64,000 bases of DNA, taken from positions 62,001 to 126,000 of the forward strand of contig JAKLKF010000001.1 in NCBI GenBank assembly GCA_023150805.1, given 5' to 3'. The notes beneath the pieces were generated by a model that did not search any database, was not told where the DNA came from, and saw nothing but the letters and a program-made list of their open reading frames with translations. This DNA is from Myxococcota bacterium. GTDB taxonomy: Bacteria; Myxococcota_A; UBA796; UBA2385. Shown piece by piece: positions 16,581 to 25,882 of this stretch. Made by a program: the position numbers and the translations under genes. Position 1 is the first letter of the stretch, and every line of letters begins with the position of its first letter.

Positions 16581-16907
16581 GTGTCCTGGTTCTCGAAGCT
16601 CTTCGGCGGCGGCGGCGACGCCCCCGCGCCCTCCCACCGCGTCGACGGCGCGGGCGCGCGCGACCTGGTGGCCAAGGGCGCCTTCCTGGTCGACGTGCGC
16701 ACGCCCATGGAGTTCCGCGGCGGCCACATCCGCGGGGCGGTCAACGTGCCCGTGGACGAGCTGCCCCGCCGCATGGACGAGGTGCCCGCCGGTCGGGCCA
16801 TCGTCGTCTACTGCCGCTCGGGGGCCCGCAGCGCGCGGGCGACCCGGATGCTGGAGTCGGCGGGCAAGGGGCCGGTGCACGACCTGGGGCCGATGTCCGC
16901 CTGGTAG
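16581..16907 (+). CDS. Rhodanese-domain protein
   Basis: This 108-residue protein is a single rhodanese domain. The loop VVYCRSGARSARA carries the active-site Cys (about residue 75), LVDVRTPMEFRGGHIRGAVN is the standard N-terminal motif, and there is a short Gly-rich lead (FGGGGDA). Such single-domain proteins carry persulfide sulfur in the cytoplasm or periplasm. No signal peptide is evident. The GTG start at 16581 has GGAGGT 5 nt upstream. Expression from a perfect sigma-54-type promoter, back to back with a stress-protein gene, suggests a stress or starvation role. Confidence 0.9.
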   Translation: MSWFSKLFGGGGDAPAPSHRVDGAGARDLVAKGAFLVDVRTPMEFRGGHIRGAVNVPVDELPRRMDEVPAGRAIVVYCRSGARSARATRMLESAGKGPVHDLGPMSAW

Positions 16908-16977
16908 GCGGGGCGGCACGCCGGGCGCTGCCCCCGGGGGGAGGTCGGGATAGGGTCGCGCCCCACTGGAGAAGCCC

Positions 16978-18051
16978 GTGCTCGACACCATCCGCGCCAC
17001 GCTGCAGGCCGGCGGCCGCATCGATCGCGACCAGGCCGGCTGGCTCTTCCTGCACGCCTCCGACGCCGAGCTGCAGGAGCTGTCCGGCCAGGTGCGCGCC
17101 CGCTTCCACCCGCCGGACCGGGCGACCTACCTGGTCATGGGCATCGTCAACTACACGAACATCTGCGTGGCGCGCTGCGACTACTGCGCCTTCTACCGCT
17201 TCCCCGGGGCGGCCGACGGCTACCTGCTGTCCGAAGAGCAGGTGGCGCGACGGATCGAGGGCATCGTCTCGCTGGGCGGGACCATGGTCTCCTTCAACGG
17301 CGGCTTCCACCCCCACCTGCGCATCGCGGACTACACGGCGCTCTTCCAGGGCCTGCGGGCGCGCTTCCCGCAAAAGATCGCGTACTACGAGATGACGGTC
17401 GCCGAGTTCATGTTCATCTGCAAGCGCACCGGGATCTCGTACGCGGAGGGGGCGCGGCAGTTCGTGGACAGTGGCACCCGCTGGATCAGCGGCGGCGGCG
17501 CAGAGGTGCTGGCCGACTCCTTCCGGCTGCGCCACAGCCCGGGCAAGTACAAGGTCGAGGACTTCTACGACGCGCAGCGGGCCGTGCTGGACGCCGGCCT
17601 GGGCAGCACGGCGACGATGGTGATCGGCTTCGACGAGACGCTGGAGGAGCGGCTGGAGCACCTGGATCGCCTGCGGCGCTTCCAGGACGAGGTGGACGGT
17701 CGCCTGGCCAGCTTCCTGTGCTGGACCTACAAGCCCTGGAACACGGAGCTGGGCGGCAAGGAGCTGGACAACGCCGAGTACCTGCGCTGGCTGGCCGTCT
17801 GTCGCATCTTCCTGGACAACTTCCGTCATATCCGCACGAGCGTGCTCACCCGCAACGAGGACGCGCTGCTGGGCCTGCGGTTTGGCGCCGACGACTTCGA
17901 CCTGCCGACGGAGGACGAGGTCACCCAGAAGGCGGGGGCGACCATCAGCCTGGAGTTCGAGCGGATCCTGGACAGCGCGCGGCACCTGGGCTTCACGCCG
18001 GTCCACCGCGCGCCCCTGCCGGTGCGATCGCCCCCGGCGCGCGCGCCGTGA
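16978..18051 (+). CDS. mqnC: Radical SAM enzyme of the MqnC/MqnE/CofH group (probable cyclic dehypoxanthinyl futalosine synthase)
   Basis: This 357-residue protein has the radical SAM [4Fe-4S] motif CVARCDYCAFYR (C-x3-C-x2-C) after the family-typical MGIVNYTNICVARC. It also has the group motifs GGFHPHLRI, ATMVIGFDETLEER and LRFGADDFDLPTED. In the futalosine pathway MqnC closes the spiro ring that leads to menaquinone. MqnC is favoured over MqnE or CofH by the length, the C-x3-C-x2-C context and the late LASFLCWTYKPWNTEL segment (equivalent to PWPFQP...T), but subgroup calls by eye are fallible. The GTG start has GGAG upstream. Menaquinone is the likely donor for the multiheme system at 32378-41918. 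Confidence 0.8.
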   Translation: MLDTIRATLQAGGRIDRDQAGWLFLHASDAELQELSGQVRARFHPPDRATYLVMGIVNYTNICVARCDYCAFYRFPGAADGYLLSEEQVARRIEGIVSLGGTMVSFNGGFHPHLRIADYTALFQGLRARFPQKIAYYEMTVAEFMFICKRTGISYAEGARQFVDSGTRWISGGGAEVLADSFRLRHSPGKYKVEDFYDAQRAVLDAGLGSTATMVIGFDETLEERLEHLDRLRRFQDEVDGRLASFLCWTYKPWNTELGGKELDNAEYLRWLAVCRIFLDNFRHIRTSVLTRNEDALLGLRFGADDFDLPTEDEVTQKAGATISLEFERILDSARHLGFTPVHRAPLPVRSPPARAP

Positions 18052-19190
18052 CCGCAGCCTGGCTGCCCACGCTCCTGGCGTGCGCCGACGTCTCGTCCAC
18101 AGACACGGCGGGGGCCTCGCCGGGCGCGGATCCCACGCCCGTGGAGGCCGGCCCCTGGGACCCGGGGGTGACGACGCTGGAGCTGGTGGACGATCGCGGG
18201 AAGGCGCTGACCATCGAGGTGTGGTACCCGGCGCACGTCGAGCCGGGCGCCACGCCGGACGAATACCCGGAGATCCCGCTGGCGCTGGGCGCCTTCCGCG
18301 ACGTGCCCGCGGCGACCGAGGACGGACCCTTCCGCCTGGTGGCATTCACCCACGGTCACGTCGCGATCCGCTACCAGTCGGCCTTCCTGATGGAGCACCT
18401 GGCCAGCCACGGCTTCGTGGTCGTCGCGCCCGACCACTTCCACGACACCTTCCTGGACGCCCACGAGAGCGAGCTGTGGCAGATCGTGCTGGAGCGCCCG
18501 GGCGACGTCATGTCGTCGGTCGACGCCGTGCTGCGGCTGTCCGCCGAGGGGGATCCGGTGCTGGGCGGGCTGGTCGAGGATCCGAGCTACGCGGTGCTGG
18601 GCCACTCGCTCGGGTCGATCACCGCGCTGTCGCTGGGGGGCGGGGTAGCCGACTTCGGGGCCTTCCACGAGTTCTGCGCCCAGGCCGTGGCGGCCGGGCT
18701 GGACTACGAGGGCTGCGGTCGGGTCGAGGGCGTCGATCCGGACCAGGCGGAGGGCTACCCGCTGGTGGATCCCCGCGCGGTGCTGACGGTGCCGATGTCC
18801 CCGGGGCTGTGGTACGCCTTCGGCCCCGACGGGGAGGGTCTGTCGACCGTCCATGTTCCGCTGGTCCTGGCGGGCGACCAGGACGAGCTGCTGTCCTACG
18901 AGGACGAGCAGCGGCCGACCTGGGAGGCGCTGGGGGCACCCAAGGCGCTGGCCACCGTCCACACGGCCGGGCACTACGCCTTCAGCGACATCTGCCTGAT
19001 CCTGCCGGTCTGGAAGGAGTGCGGCGGGGAGGAGGAGGGCTTCATCGACATGGAGGTGGCCAAGGAGCTGACCCGCGGGATGGTCACGGCCTGGGTCGAG
19101 GCGGGCCTGCGCGGCGAGGTCCAGGCCCTGGACTGGCTCTCGACCTGGCGGGAGGAGCAGCCCCTGCTGTCCTGGGAGGAGCAGCCCTGA
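18048..19190 (+). CDS. Alpha/beta-hydrolase lipoprotein, PAF-acetylhydrolase-like
   Basis: This 380-residue protein starts at a GTG overlapping the mqnC stop by 4 nt. A short signal (AAWLPTLLACAD) ends in a lipobox Cys. The fold features are LTIEVWYPA (a segment typical of platelet-activating-factor acetylhydrolase-like enzymes), LVAFTHGH (oxyanion region), the nucleophile elbow LGHSLGS, the acid candidate in LVLAGDQDEL, and His in HTAGHYAFSDICL. It is probably an envelope esterase or lipase. Paired cysteines (EFCAQ, EGCGR, DICLIL, KECGGE) could form disulfides. The substrate is unknown, and the coupling to mqnC may be only genomic. Confidence 0.82.
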   Translation: MTAAWLPTLLACADVSSTDTAGASPGADPTPVEAGPWDPGVTTLELVDDRGKALTIEVWYPAHVEPGATPDEYPEIPLALGAFRDVPAATEDGPFRLVAFTHGHVAIRYQSAFLMEHLASHGFVVVAPDHFHDTFLDAHESELWQIVLERPGDVMSSVDAVLRLSAEGDPVLGGLVEDPSYAVLGHSLGSITALSLGGGVADFGAFHEFCAQAVAAGLDYEGCGRVEGVDPDQAEGYPLVDPRAVLTVPMSPGLWYAFGPDGEGLSTVHVPLVLAGDQDELLSYEDEQRPTWEALGAPKALATVHTAGHYAFSDICLILPVWKECGGEEEGFIDMEVAKELTRGMVTAWVEAGLRGEVQALDWLSTWREEQPLLSWEEQP

Positions 19191-19201
19191 CGCGGCGCGG
19201 G

Positions 19202-19219
19202 GGGCGCCGCCGGGCGCCC
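19202..19219. terminator. Hairpin between convergent genes
   Basis: GGGCGCC-GCCG-GGCGCCC forms a perfect 7-bp stem between the stops of the hydrolase gene and the large lipoprotein gene. It could terminate both transcripts. No T-tract follows on either side. Confidence 0.5.
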
Positions 19220-19221
19220 GT

Positions 19222-22200
19222 TCAGCGGCCGACGCGGACGAGCGGCGGGTGGGCGAACAGGTCCAGGGTGCCCTCGTCCACATCGCCCTGTCCGATCAGC
19301 AGGCGGTAGGACACCTGCTGCCCGGCCCAGTCGGGCGCCTGCGGGCGGAACTGGCTGCCGATGGCCTCGCTGACGTGCCAGGCCATGCCCAGGCCGCCCA
19401 CGCGGCGGGCGTCGGCGACCGGGGCCGGACCCCACAGGGTGCCCAGCGGCGCCAGCAGCGCGTCCTCCGTCGTGGTGCGCATGGGGGCGAGGCCCAGCGA
19501 GGACCGCTCGGTGGCGCGATGGGACACCTGGACGACCGCACCGTCCGCGCAGGTCATGGACAGCCAGCCGTCGACGGCCTGGCCGTTCCAGCTCTTGACG
19601 CCCTGCCGGACCGCCCGGGTGTGGACGGTGCCGCCGAAGGTCTGCCACCGCAGGCTGTCCGCGGGGCCGTCACAGGCCAGCGGCGACAGGGCGACGCTCT
19701 CGGCGAGCAGCGGGTCACCAGGGCTGCCCATGGCGGCGTCGACCTGGACGACCACGCCGGGGAGACCCGCCAGCACCTCCCGCGTGATCCGCAGGCTGCC
19801 CTGGCCATCGCAGAAGGGGAGGTCCCAGTCCTGCGCCTGGCGAGCCGAAGTCGGGCCGCGCTCGACCGCGCCCTGCGCCTGGGGGGTGCCCTGGGCGGCG
19901 AGGCCGTCACACTCTGTGAACGGGGTGGACAGAGGCAGGCCCGAGAGGAGCGACGAGTCGACCTCGGCCTTGGTCACTCCACCGGAGGGCAGCCAGGTCA
20001 GGGTGCGCACCTGCCCGACCTCCAGCGCCAGGGCGAAGCGGGCGATCCCGTCCCGCCAGGAGATGGCCAGCGCCTGGCCCTCTTCGTCTCGCACCTCGGG
20101 CGTCGCCCCCTCCTCGACGGGGAGCTCCACCTCGACCAGCGCGGTGCCCGCGACCGGGCGGACGTTGCGCACCTCGATGGTCCCCGAGGCCACGGGGGAC
20201 AGCGCGTCGGCGGCCTCCAGCGCGAGCCGGGCCAGGTCCTGGGCCTGGGCGACCTGGGACCGCGCCGAGGCCATCCGGTCGTCGTGCAGGGTGGGGGCGG
20301 CGAGGCCGTAGTTCGTGGTGGAGAGCGCCAGCAGGCGCGGCTCCAGCGCGGCCTGCAGCAGGTCGGCGACGGTGGGGTCGTCGGGCGCCAGGGCCCGCGC
20401 GTGGTCGGCGCTCGCCCGCGCCAGGGCGATGCCCGCGGCGATCTCGTGGTTGAAGTCCTTCTCCGCCCAGCTCTGCAGGCCGTCGCCGTTGCCGTCGGCC
20501 ACGTCCATGGGCGTGTCGACGGTGACGGAGGGCGGGTGGGCGTCGAGGTAGTCCTGGATGGTCGTGAACTGGACGTAGTCCAGGTCCAACAGGGGGGCCA
20601 GCTCCTGGCCGAAGGCCTCCCAGCTCTCGGCGTCGGCGTCGAAGTGCACGACGAGGAGCTGATCCTCGGTCTCCGACTGGTGGAGCTGCCGGACCCACCC
20701 CAGCAGGCCACCGTGGTCCAGCAGGTCGCCGTGGTGGTAGACGGGGACCAGGGTGAGGCTGCCCTGGTCGGTCTGGAGGAGGGAGGGGCGGGTCCACGTG
20801 CCCTGGGGCAGCTCGACCTCGGAGGGCAGGGCGGAGAAGGGCGTCATGGACTGGAAGAGCGTGATCCACTCCAGCCCCTGGTCGGCGTACCAGCCGACGT
20901 GCTCCGGAGTGAACATGTTCTCCTGGGGCTGCACGCCGGGCACCACGCGCCCGAAGGCCGCGAGGTTGCTCTCCCAGGCGCGCGACATGCTCTCGTCGAA
21001 CTCCTCGCGGGTGTGTGCCACCATGGCGCCGTTGTTCCAGCTCATCAGGCGCACGTCGTCCGTGCCGGCCGCGACCCGGGCCTGGATGCCGGCCAGCACG
21101 TCCGCTCCGTCGACGGTCATCCACTCGCTGTCCGTGCTCCAGGCATTGTCCAGGTCCCAGTCCGCGCGCAGGCGCGGCTCGGCGGACAGCCACTCCAGGC
21201 TGCGTCGCATCACCTCCAGGTCGATGCCGTACCCGTCGTGGTCGTTGGTGTCGCCCCGATACGAGTGGTACAGGTTCACGTGCATCGACACGGCGACGTG
21301 GACGGTCGCGCCCCCGTCGGCGGGCGCCGGCAGCCCGACGCCCTCCTCCAGCATCCAGACGGTGCCGCCCCAGCCCAGCGCGTGCCCCTCGGCCAGGGCG
21401 ACCACGGGCTCGTCCTCCCCCAGGGCGTTCCAGCGCGCGCCCTCCAGGCGCCAGACGCCGCGGCGCGCGCTGCCGGCGACGATGCCCCCGCGGACCCAGG
21501 CGATGGCGACGGGGTCCTCGGGGCCGCCCATCTCCAGCCACTCGTCCTGGTCGCGCAGCAGGACGCCGCGGTCCAGGGTCGCCAGCCACGGGCGCCCCGC
21601 GCTGTCCAGCGTGGCGGCGACCGGGGCGCGCGTGGCGAGGTCGGGGTCGAGGTCCTGCCAGGTCTCGCCGCCGTCGTCGCTGTGGAAGACCCCCGCGGTC
21701 AGCAGTCCGGCGTACTCGTCGGGCAGGACCCCGGCGGGGCGCTGGGCGGTGGCGATGACGGTCTCGCCCTGGACCATGACGCCGGTGAACAGGATGTTGA
21801 ACCCGGCCGAGGAGAGGTCCACCGGGGACCAGCTCAGCCCGGCGTCGTCGGTGCGGTAGAGGCCACCGGTGGCGGCGAAGAAGGCCGTCTCGGGGTCGTC
21901 GGGATCGCCGGCCAGGGAGAAGGGCACGGGCGCCACGCGGGGGTTCAGGGCCCGGAGCAGGGCGCTGTCCGGCGGGGTCGGGACGGCGGCCCAGTCTTCC
22001 CCCTCGCTGCGGTACAGGCCGTGCCCGTCGACCCAGGCCAGCAGCACCTCCGGCGCGCCCGGCAGGGCGGCCAGGAAGGAGATCCGTCCCTCGGGCAGGC
22101 CCGGCGCGTCCCGATCGACCCACGACAGGCCGTCCGGGCTCCACCACAGGGCGCCGTCGATGGCCGCCACGAGGCCGTCGTCGACCGCGGCCATGGCCGA

Positions 22201-22338
22201 GGGGGTGCCCGCCACCTGGCCGACCCGGCCCCATCGCCAGTGGGCGTCCTCGGAGGTCGGGCCGCCCGCGTCGCCGCCCGGCCCCTTCCCGGTGCAGGCG
22301 AGGGAGAGCCACAGCAGCGCGGGCAACGGAGCGGGCAC
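19222..22338 (-). CDS. Large lipoprotein: BNR-type propeller plus GH38/GH57-like barrel domain
   Basis: This 1038-residue protein starts at a GTG. The signal PAPLPALLWLSLACTGKG ends in a lipobox Cys (about 15). Residues about 30-340 contain Asp-box/BNR-like repeats (LYRTDDAGLSWSPV, VFHSDDGGETWQDL, LWWSPDGLSWVDR), as in sortilin or sialidase propellers. Residues about 345-640 begin VHVAVSMHVNLYHSYRGDTN and continue to LEWLSAEPRLRADWDLDNAW, with later RLMSWNNGAMVAHTREEFDE. This looks like a glycoside hydrolase of the GH38/GH57 or related polysaccharide deacetylase superfamily. The C-terminal third is beta-rich. A cell-surface carbohydrate-acting enzyme is plausible, but the family assignment is tentative. 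Confidence 0.65.
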   Translation of the reverse strand: MPAPLPALLWLSLACTGKGPGGDAGGPTSEDAHWRWGRVGQVAGTPSAMAAVDDGLVAAIDGALWWSPDGLSWVDRDAPGLPEGRISFLAALPGAPEVLLAWVDGHGLYRSEGEDWAAVPTPPDSALLRALNPRVAPVPFSLAGDPDDPETAFFAATGGLYRTDDAGLSWSPVDLSSAGFNILFTGVMVQGETVIATAQRPAGVLPDEYAGLLTAGVFHSDDGGETWQDLDPDLATRAPVAATLDSAGRPWLATLDRGVLLRDQDEWLEMGGPEDPVAIAWVRGGIVAGSARRGVWRLEGARWNALGEDEPVVALAEGHALGWGGTVWMLEEGVGLPAPADGGATVHVAVSMHVNLYHSYRGDTNDHDGYGIDLEVMRRSLEWLSAEPRLRADWDLDNAWSTDSEWMTVDGADVLAGIQARVAAGTDDVRLMSWNNGAMVAHTREEFDESMSRAWESNLAAFGRVVPGVQPQENMFTPEHVGWYADQGLEWITLFQSMTPFSALPSEVELPQGTWTRPSLLQTDQGSLTLVPVYHHGDLLDHGGLLGWVRQLHQSETEDQLLVVHFDADAESWEAFGQELAPLLDLDYVQFTTIQDYLDAHPPSVTVDTPMDVADGNGDGLQSWAEKDFNHEIAAGIALARASADHARALAPDDPTVADLLQAALEPRLLALSTTNYGLAAPTLHDDRMASARSQVAQAQDLARLALEAADALSPVASGTIEVRNVRPVAGTALVEVELPVEEGATPEVRDEEGQALAISWRDGIARFALALEVGQVRTLTWLPSGGVTKAEVDSSLLSGLPLSTPFTECDGLAAQGTPQAQGAVERGPTSARQAQDWDLPFCDGQGSLRITREVLAGLPGVVVQVDAAMGSPGDPLLAESVALSPLACDGPADSLRWQTFGGTVHTRAVRQGVKSWNGQAVDGWLSMTCADGAVVQVSHRATERSSLGLAPMRTTTEDALLAPLGTLWGPAPVADARRVGGLGMAWHVSEAIGSQFRPQAPDWAGQQVSYRLLIGQGDVDEGTLDLFAHPPLVRVGR

Positions 22339-22422
22339 GGCGACCTCGGGGCGGGCCCGGAGACCACCGGGCTTGCACCCAGCTTAGCGAGACGGCCGGG
22401 TGGCGGCGGTGACAAAGCGCGC

Positions 22423-22900
22423 TCAGCGCGGCAGGGTCCGGGGGTGGAGCACCTCCACCAGGCGCCAGGGCGCGGCGAGGGCGGCGATCCAGGTCGGGCC
22501 CTGGCCCTCGAGCAGGGCGCAGGAGGCGGTCTTGAGCTCGACGGGCTGGCCGGAGAGCTGCGCGGCCGCAAGCTCCCACCCGGGGTTGTGGCCCAGGGCC
22601 AGGATCGTCTCCCAGCCCGGCTCCCAGGCACGGGCCTCCTCGCGCAGGGCGGCGAGGCCCGCCAGGTAGAGCCGCGGCGAGGGCAGGACCGGCAGCACCG
22701 GCGGTGCGGGCGGCGTCGGAGAGGACGACGGCGTCCGGCGACCAGCCGTGGTCCCGCAGCCAGGCGCCGACCTGCGGGGCCGCGCGCAGCCCCCGGGGGG
22801 CCAGGGGCCGCGCGTGGTCGGGCAGGGGCTGCCCCCGGTCGTCGACGGCGTCCCGGTCGCTCTTGGCGTGGCGCATGAGGATCAGGCGACGGTGGGTCAC
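22423..22900 (-). pseudogene. sixA: Broken sixA: phosphohistidine phosphatase with frameshift and internal deletion
   Basis: The N-terminal part (GTG at 22900) reads THRRLILMRHAKSDRD, with the RHA/RHG phosphatase motif, and continues to WSPDAVVLSDAARTAG. The C-terminal part lies in a different frame and reads VLPSPRLYLAGLAALREEAR, LALGHNPGWELAAAQLSG. Intact SixA has about 10-15 residues between SDA.RT and the YL.G segment. Here the two halves abut near 22700-22715 in different frames. Either the gene is inactivated by a small deletion or the assembly has an error. SixA removes phosphate from histidine phosphotransfer domains. Confidence 0.75.
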
Positions 22901-22950
22901 GCGGGCTCTCCCGAGGCCGGGCCGGTGAATATGGCTCGGGCGGAGGTGCC

Positions 22951-23406
22951 GTGTCCAAGCACTGGTGGCTGCTCGGCGCGCTGGTCGCCCTGGCGGGGCT
23001 GGCGCTGGCCGTCTGGTCGCTGTGGTGGGTGGGGCCGGCGGGTCCCCCGACCCCGGTCCCCTCGCCCCCCCCGGCGCCGGAGGTGACGCGCTCGCCGCTG
23101 TGGGAGGTCGTCGCACAGCGGCGCGACCACCTGGAGGCCTGCCTGGGCCACTGGCGTCGGAGCAGCCCGGGGGCGCCCGAGCGCGCGACGCTGTGGATCG
23201 AGGCGCGGCCGCTGGCGGAGGCGGAGGACGCCCCCTTCGCGCTGGAGGTGAGCGTGCAGGGGGAGGACGCGGGCCGGTTGGTGCTGGAGGCCTGCGCCAG
23301 CGCCGCCGTGCAGGACCTGGCGACCCAGGTCACGGGGCCGGAGCGGATCGAGTGGACGGTCGGCGCCTCCGCGACGCCCGCCCCCACCGCCCCGCCCGGC
23401 GGCTGA
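22951..23406 (+). CDS. Membrane-anchored hypothetical protein (AgmX/TonB C-terminus-like)
   Basis: This 151-residue protein starts at a GTG with GGAGGT just upstream. One N-terminal transmembrane segment (WWLLGALVALAGLALAVWSLWW) is followed by a Pro-rich linker (PPTPVPSPPPAPEV) and a small soluble domain with two Cys (HLEACLGHW, LVLEACASAA). The layout resembles AgmX/PglI-type C-terminal domains of myxobacterial envelope proteins (weak resemblance). It is divergent from the sixA remnant. Confidence 0.65.
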   Translation: MSKHWWLLGALVALAGLALAVWSLWWVGPAGPPTPVPSPPPAPEVTRSPLWEVVAQRRDHLEACLGHWRRSSPGAPERATLWIEARPLAEAEDAPFALEVSVQGEDAGRLVLEACASAAVQDLATQVTGPERIEWTVGASATPAPTAPPGG

Positions 23407-23441
23407 CCGGGTCACGGCCCGAGCGCCCGGGCGCGTGGCGG

Positions 23442-25826
23442 TCAGCCCCGGCCGACCGGCTCGTCGAGGATCGCCTCGGCCTCGGCCACCGTCAGGACCT
23501 CGCCGACCCGGTCCCGGTCCAGGGCGCCGCCGAGGGCCCGGCCGAGCTCGGCCCACGAGGGCAGGCCGGTGGCGCGGTACATCAGCGCGGCGGCCTGGTG
23601 GAGGACCTGGGCCTGGCCCGCCTCCTCGGGCTGCGGGAAGTGCTCCCGGGCCCACCACAGGCAGGCGTCGTCGCCGACCGCCGCGGCCAGGGCGGCCGCG
23701 AGGACCGCCTCGGGAGGGTGGCCGGCGGCGTGGAAGGCGCCGCGCGCGCGACGGGCGAGCACGCGACCGGTGTCGGCCATGCCGGCGGTCCACGCCACCG
23801 TGGCCTCCAGCAGCGCGACGCGCCCCAGCAGCAACGGGTCGCCCAGGCCCGCGACGCTGTCGACCAGCTCGATGTCGGGGCCGACGGCGACCCCCTCTCG
23901 GCGGGCCACCTCCCGCGTCAACCACAGGGCCAGCGCCTCGCGGGTCGGGTCGCGGGCCTCCGCCGCGGCGGCCAGCGCGCGACGGGCGACGCGCCGTGCC
24001 AGCGCCAGGTCCCCGGCCCCCAACCAGGCCCGCGCGGCCTCGACCCGGGCCTGCAGGCGGGTCGGCGCGTCCGGGTGGGCGCGGGCCGCCCGGTCGAAGA
24101 GGGCGGCGGCCTCGGCGAAGCGGCCCTGGCGACGGCGGAGGTGCCCGCGCCAGAACGCGCACCGCGCCGCGCCGTCGGGGGAGGGGTGCCGCGCGCACCA
24201 CGCCTCGACCTGCTCGAGCACGAACTCCTCGGCCTCGACGGGCAGCGCCCGCGCGGCCGAGGCCTGGACCGCCGGGACGAGCGCGGCCAGGTCCGGGTCG
24301 ACGAAGGGAGGCAAGGCGACGGCGATCTCGAGGGCCTCCTCGGCGTGCCCGAGCAGCGCCAGGCGCATCGCGTCGAGCAGGGCGGCCAGGGCCTCGCGCC
24401 CGTGCAGGGGGGGCAGCCGCCGCAGCTCCCACGCCGCCCGGTCCGCGGCCACCGGAGAGGCCGTGTCGACGGCGGCCCGGGTGTACAGGCCCAGCAGGGG
24501 CGCCGGGTCCACGCCGGGGAAGCGTGCCTCGCGCAGCTCGAGGAAGGCGACCTCGGCGATGGCCATCGCCTCGCCCAGCCGCCCCTCGGACAGGGCGTGG
24601 CGGCACAGGGAGGTGGCGAGGTCCACGACCTGGGCCGTGGAGGCCGACTCCTCGTGGATCAGGCGGGCCAGGGGCGTCCAGCCGGTCGCCTCGCCGCCGT
24701 GCGAGGGGCTGTGCCCGCCCTCGCCCTGCGCCAGGTGGTCGAGGACCGCGCGCTCCACCCGCAGGTAGGCACCCTCCACCTCGGCCAGCCCCTCGTCCAC
24801 CCACGCCTGCAGCTCCTGCGCGACCCGGTCGCGCGCGCCGCCGGTGCGGGCATGCAGGATCTCGGCGGCGTCGGTCGGCAGGTGCAGGATCCGCTCGGGG
24901 CCGCGGAAGGCGACCGCGAGATCGACGGGCGCCAGGCAGGGGCCGTCTGCGCTCCACGGCAGGGTCAGCGCCGGCCCGGCCAGGTCCAGGCCCAGCAGCG
25001 CCATCGCCTCGCGGGCGTCGGCGGGCCTGCGCGAGGGGTCGCGCTCCAGCAGGCGACCGATGGGCACCCGCAGCGCGTCGGGGACGCCGTCCAGGTCCGG
25101 CGGCAGCGCCCGGGCGGCGACCAGGCCGGGCAGGTCGGTCGCGGGCCAGGGCAGGTGATCGGCGAGGGTGCGCACCAACAGCACGCCCAGCGCGAAGAGG
25201 TCGGACCTGCGGCCGGGGCGGCGGCCGTCGATGACCTCGGGCGCCAGGTAGTGCAGCGTGCCGCCCACGGTGGCGCCCACGGCCTGGCGGGCGGCCGAGG
25301 CGCTGGCGTGTGCCAGGCCGAAGTCCAGGAGGCGGACGCGGCCGTCGGCGCCGACCAGGACGTTGCCGGGCTTGAGATCGCCGTGGACGACGCCGGCCCG
25401 GTGGACCTGGCCGAGCACGCGGAGGAGCTGGCGGGTCGGCTCGGCCACGACGGACCAGGGCGCGGGGCGCGGCAGGCCGGGGAAGGGCCGGCCGTCCGCC
25501 AGCTCGGTGACCAGGTAGCGCCAGGGCCCGTCGCGCCCCTCGTCCAGCAGGCGGACGACGCCGGGGAGGCGCAGGGCCCGCAGCACCGCGACCTCCCGGC
25601 GCGCGGCCTCGTCGCCCGCCCCCAGCGGCACCAGCTTGAGCGCGACCCGCTGGCCGGTGAGCTCGTCGACGGCCGCCCACACCCGGCCCTGGCCGCCCTG
25701 TCCCAGGGGCTCGACGGCGCGGTAGCGACGGGCCACCGGCTCGACCGGCCGGTCGAGGGCCGTGCGCGCGACCCGCGGCGCGAGCTGCGGGGCGGCGGGA
25801 GGCGGTTGGTGGGGCAGCGACAGCAC
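23442..25826 (-). CDS. Ser/Thr protein kinase with TPR-like region (paralogue lacking NTPase)
   Basis: This 794-residue protein is drawn from a GTG at 25826. The true start is uncertain because the frame stays open far upstream into the methyltransferase gene. The kinase domain has LGQGGQGRV, Lys64 (VALKLV), VVHGDLKPGN (D150, with Gly where the HRD Arg usually is), LDFGLA and LAPEV. After the kinase it passes almost directly into FRGPERILHLPTDAAEI, which matches FHGPERLLHLPSDAASE of the kinase at 8006, but without the intervening NTPase of about 130 residues. The rest is TPR-like helices. The missing HRD Arg suggests regulation independent of activation-loop phosphorylation. Confidence 0.85.
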   Translation of the reverse strand: MLSLPHQPPPAAPQLAPRVARTALDRPVEPVARRYRAVEPLGQGGQGRVWAAVDELTGQRVALKLVPLGAGDEAARREVAVLRALRLPGVVRLLDEGRDGPWRYLVTELADGRPFPGLPRPAPWSVVAEPTRQLLRVLGQVHRAGVVHGDLKPGNVLVGADGRVRLLDFGLAHASASAARQAVGATVGGTLHYLAPEVIDGRRPGRRSDLFALGVLLVRTLADHLPWPATDLPGLVAARALPPDLDGVPDALRVPIGRLLERDPSRRPADAREAMALLGLDLAGPALTLPWSADGPCLAPVDLAVAFRGPERILHLPTDAAEILHARTGGARDRVAQELQAWVDEGLAEVEGAYLRVERAVLDHLAQGEGGHSPSHGGEATGWTPLARLIHEESASTAQVVDLATSLCRHALSEGRLGEAMAIAEVAFLELREARFPGVDPAPLLGLYTRAAVDTASPVAADRAAWELRRLPPLHGREALAALLDAMRLALLGHAEEALEIAVALPPFVDPDLAALVPAVQASAARALPVEAEEFVLEQVEAWCARHPSPDGAARCAFWRGHLRRRQGRFAEAAALFDRAARAHPDAPTRLQARVEAARAWLGAGDLALARRVARRALAAAAEARDPTREALALWLTREVARREGVAVGPDIELVDSVAGLGDPLLLGRVALLEATVAWTAGMADTGRVLARRARGAFHAAGHPPEAVLAAALAAAVGDDACLWWAREHFPQPEEAGQAQVLHQAAALMYRATGLPSWAELGRALGGALDRDRVGEVLTVAEAEAILDEPVGRG

Positions 25827-25882
25827 GGGGCGGGTCCCTGCAAGGGCGGGGCCAACCCATGGTGTCGGGTGGCAGGCTGTGA

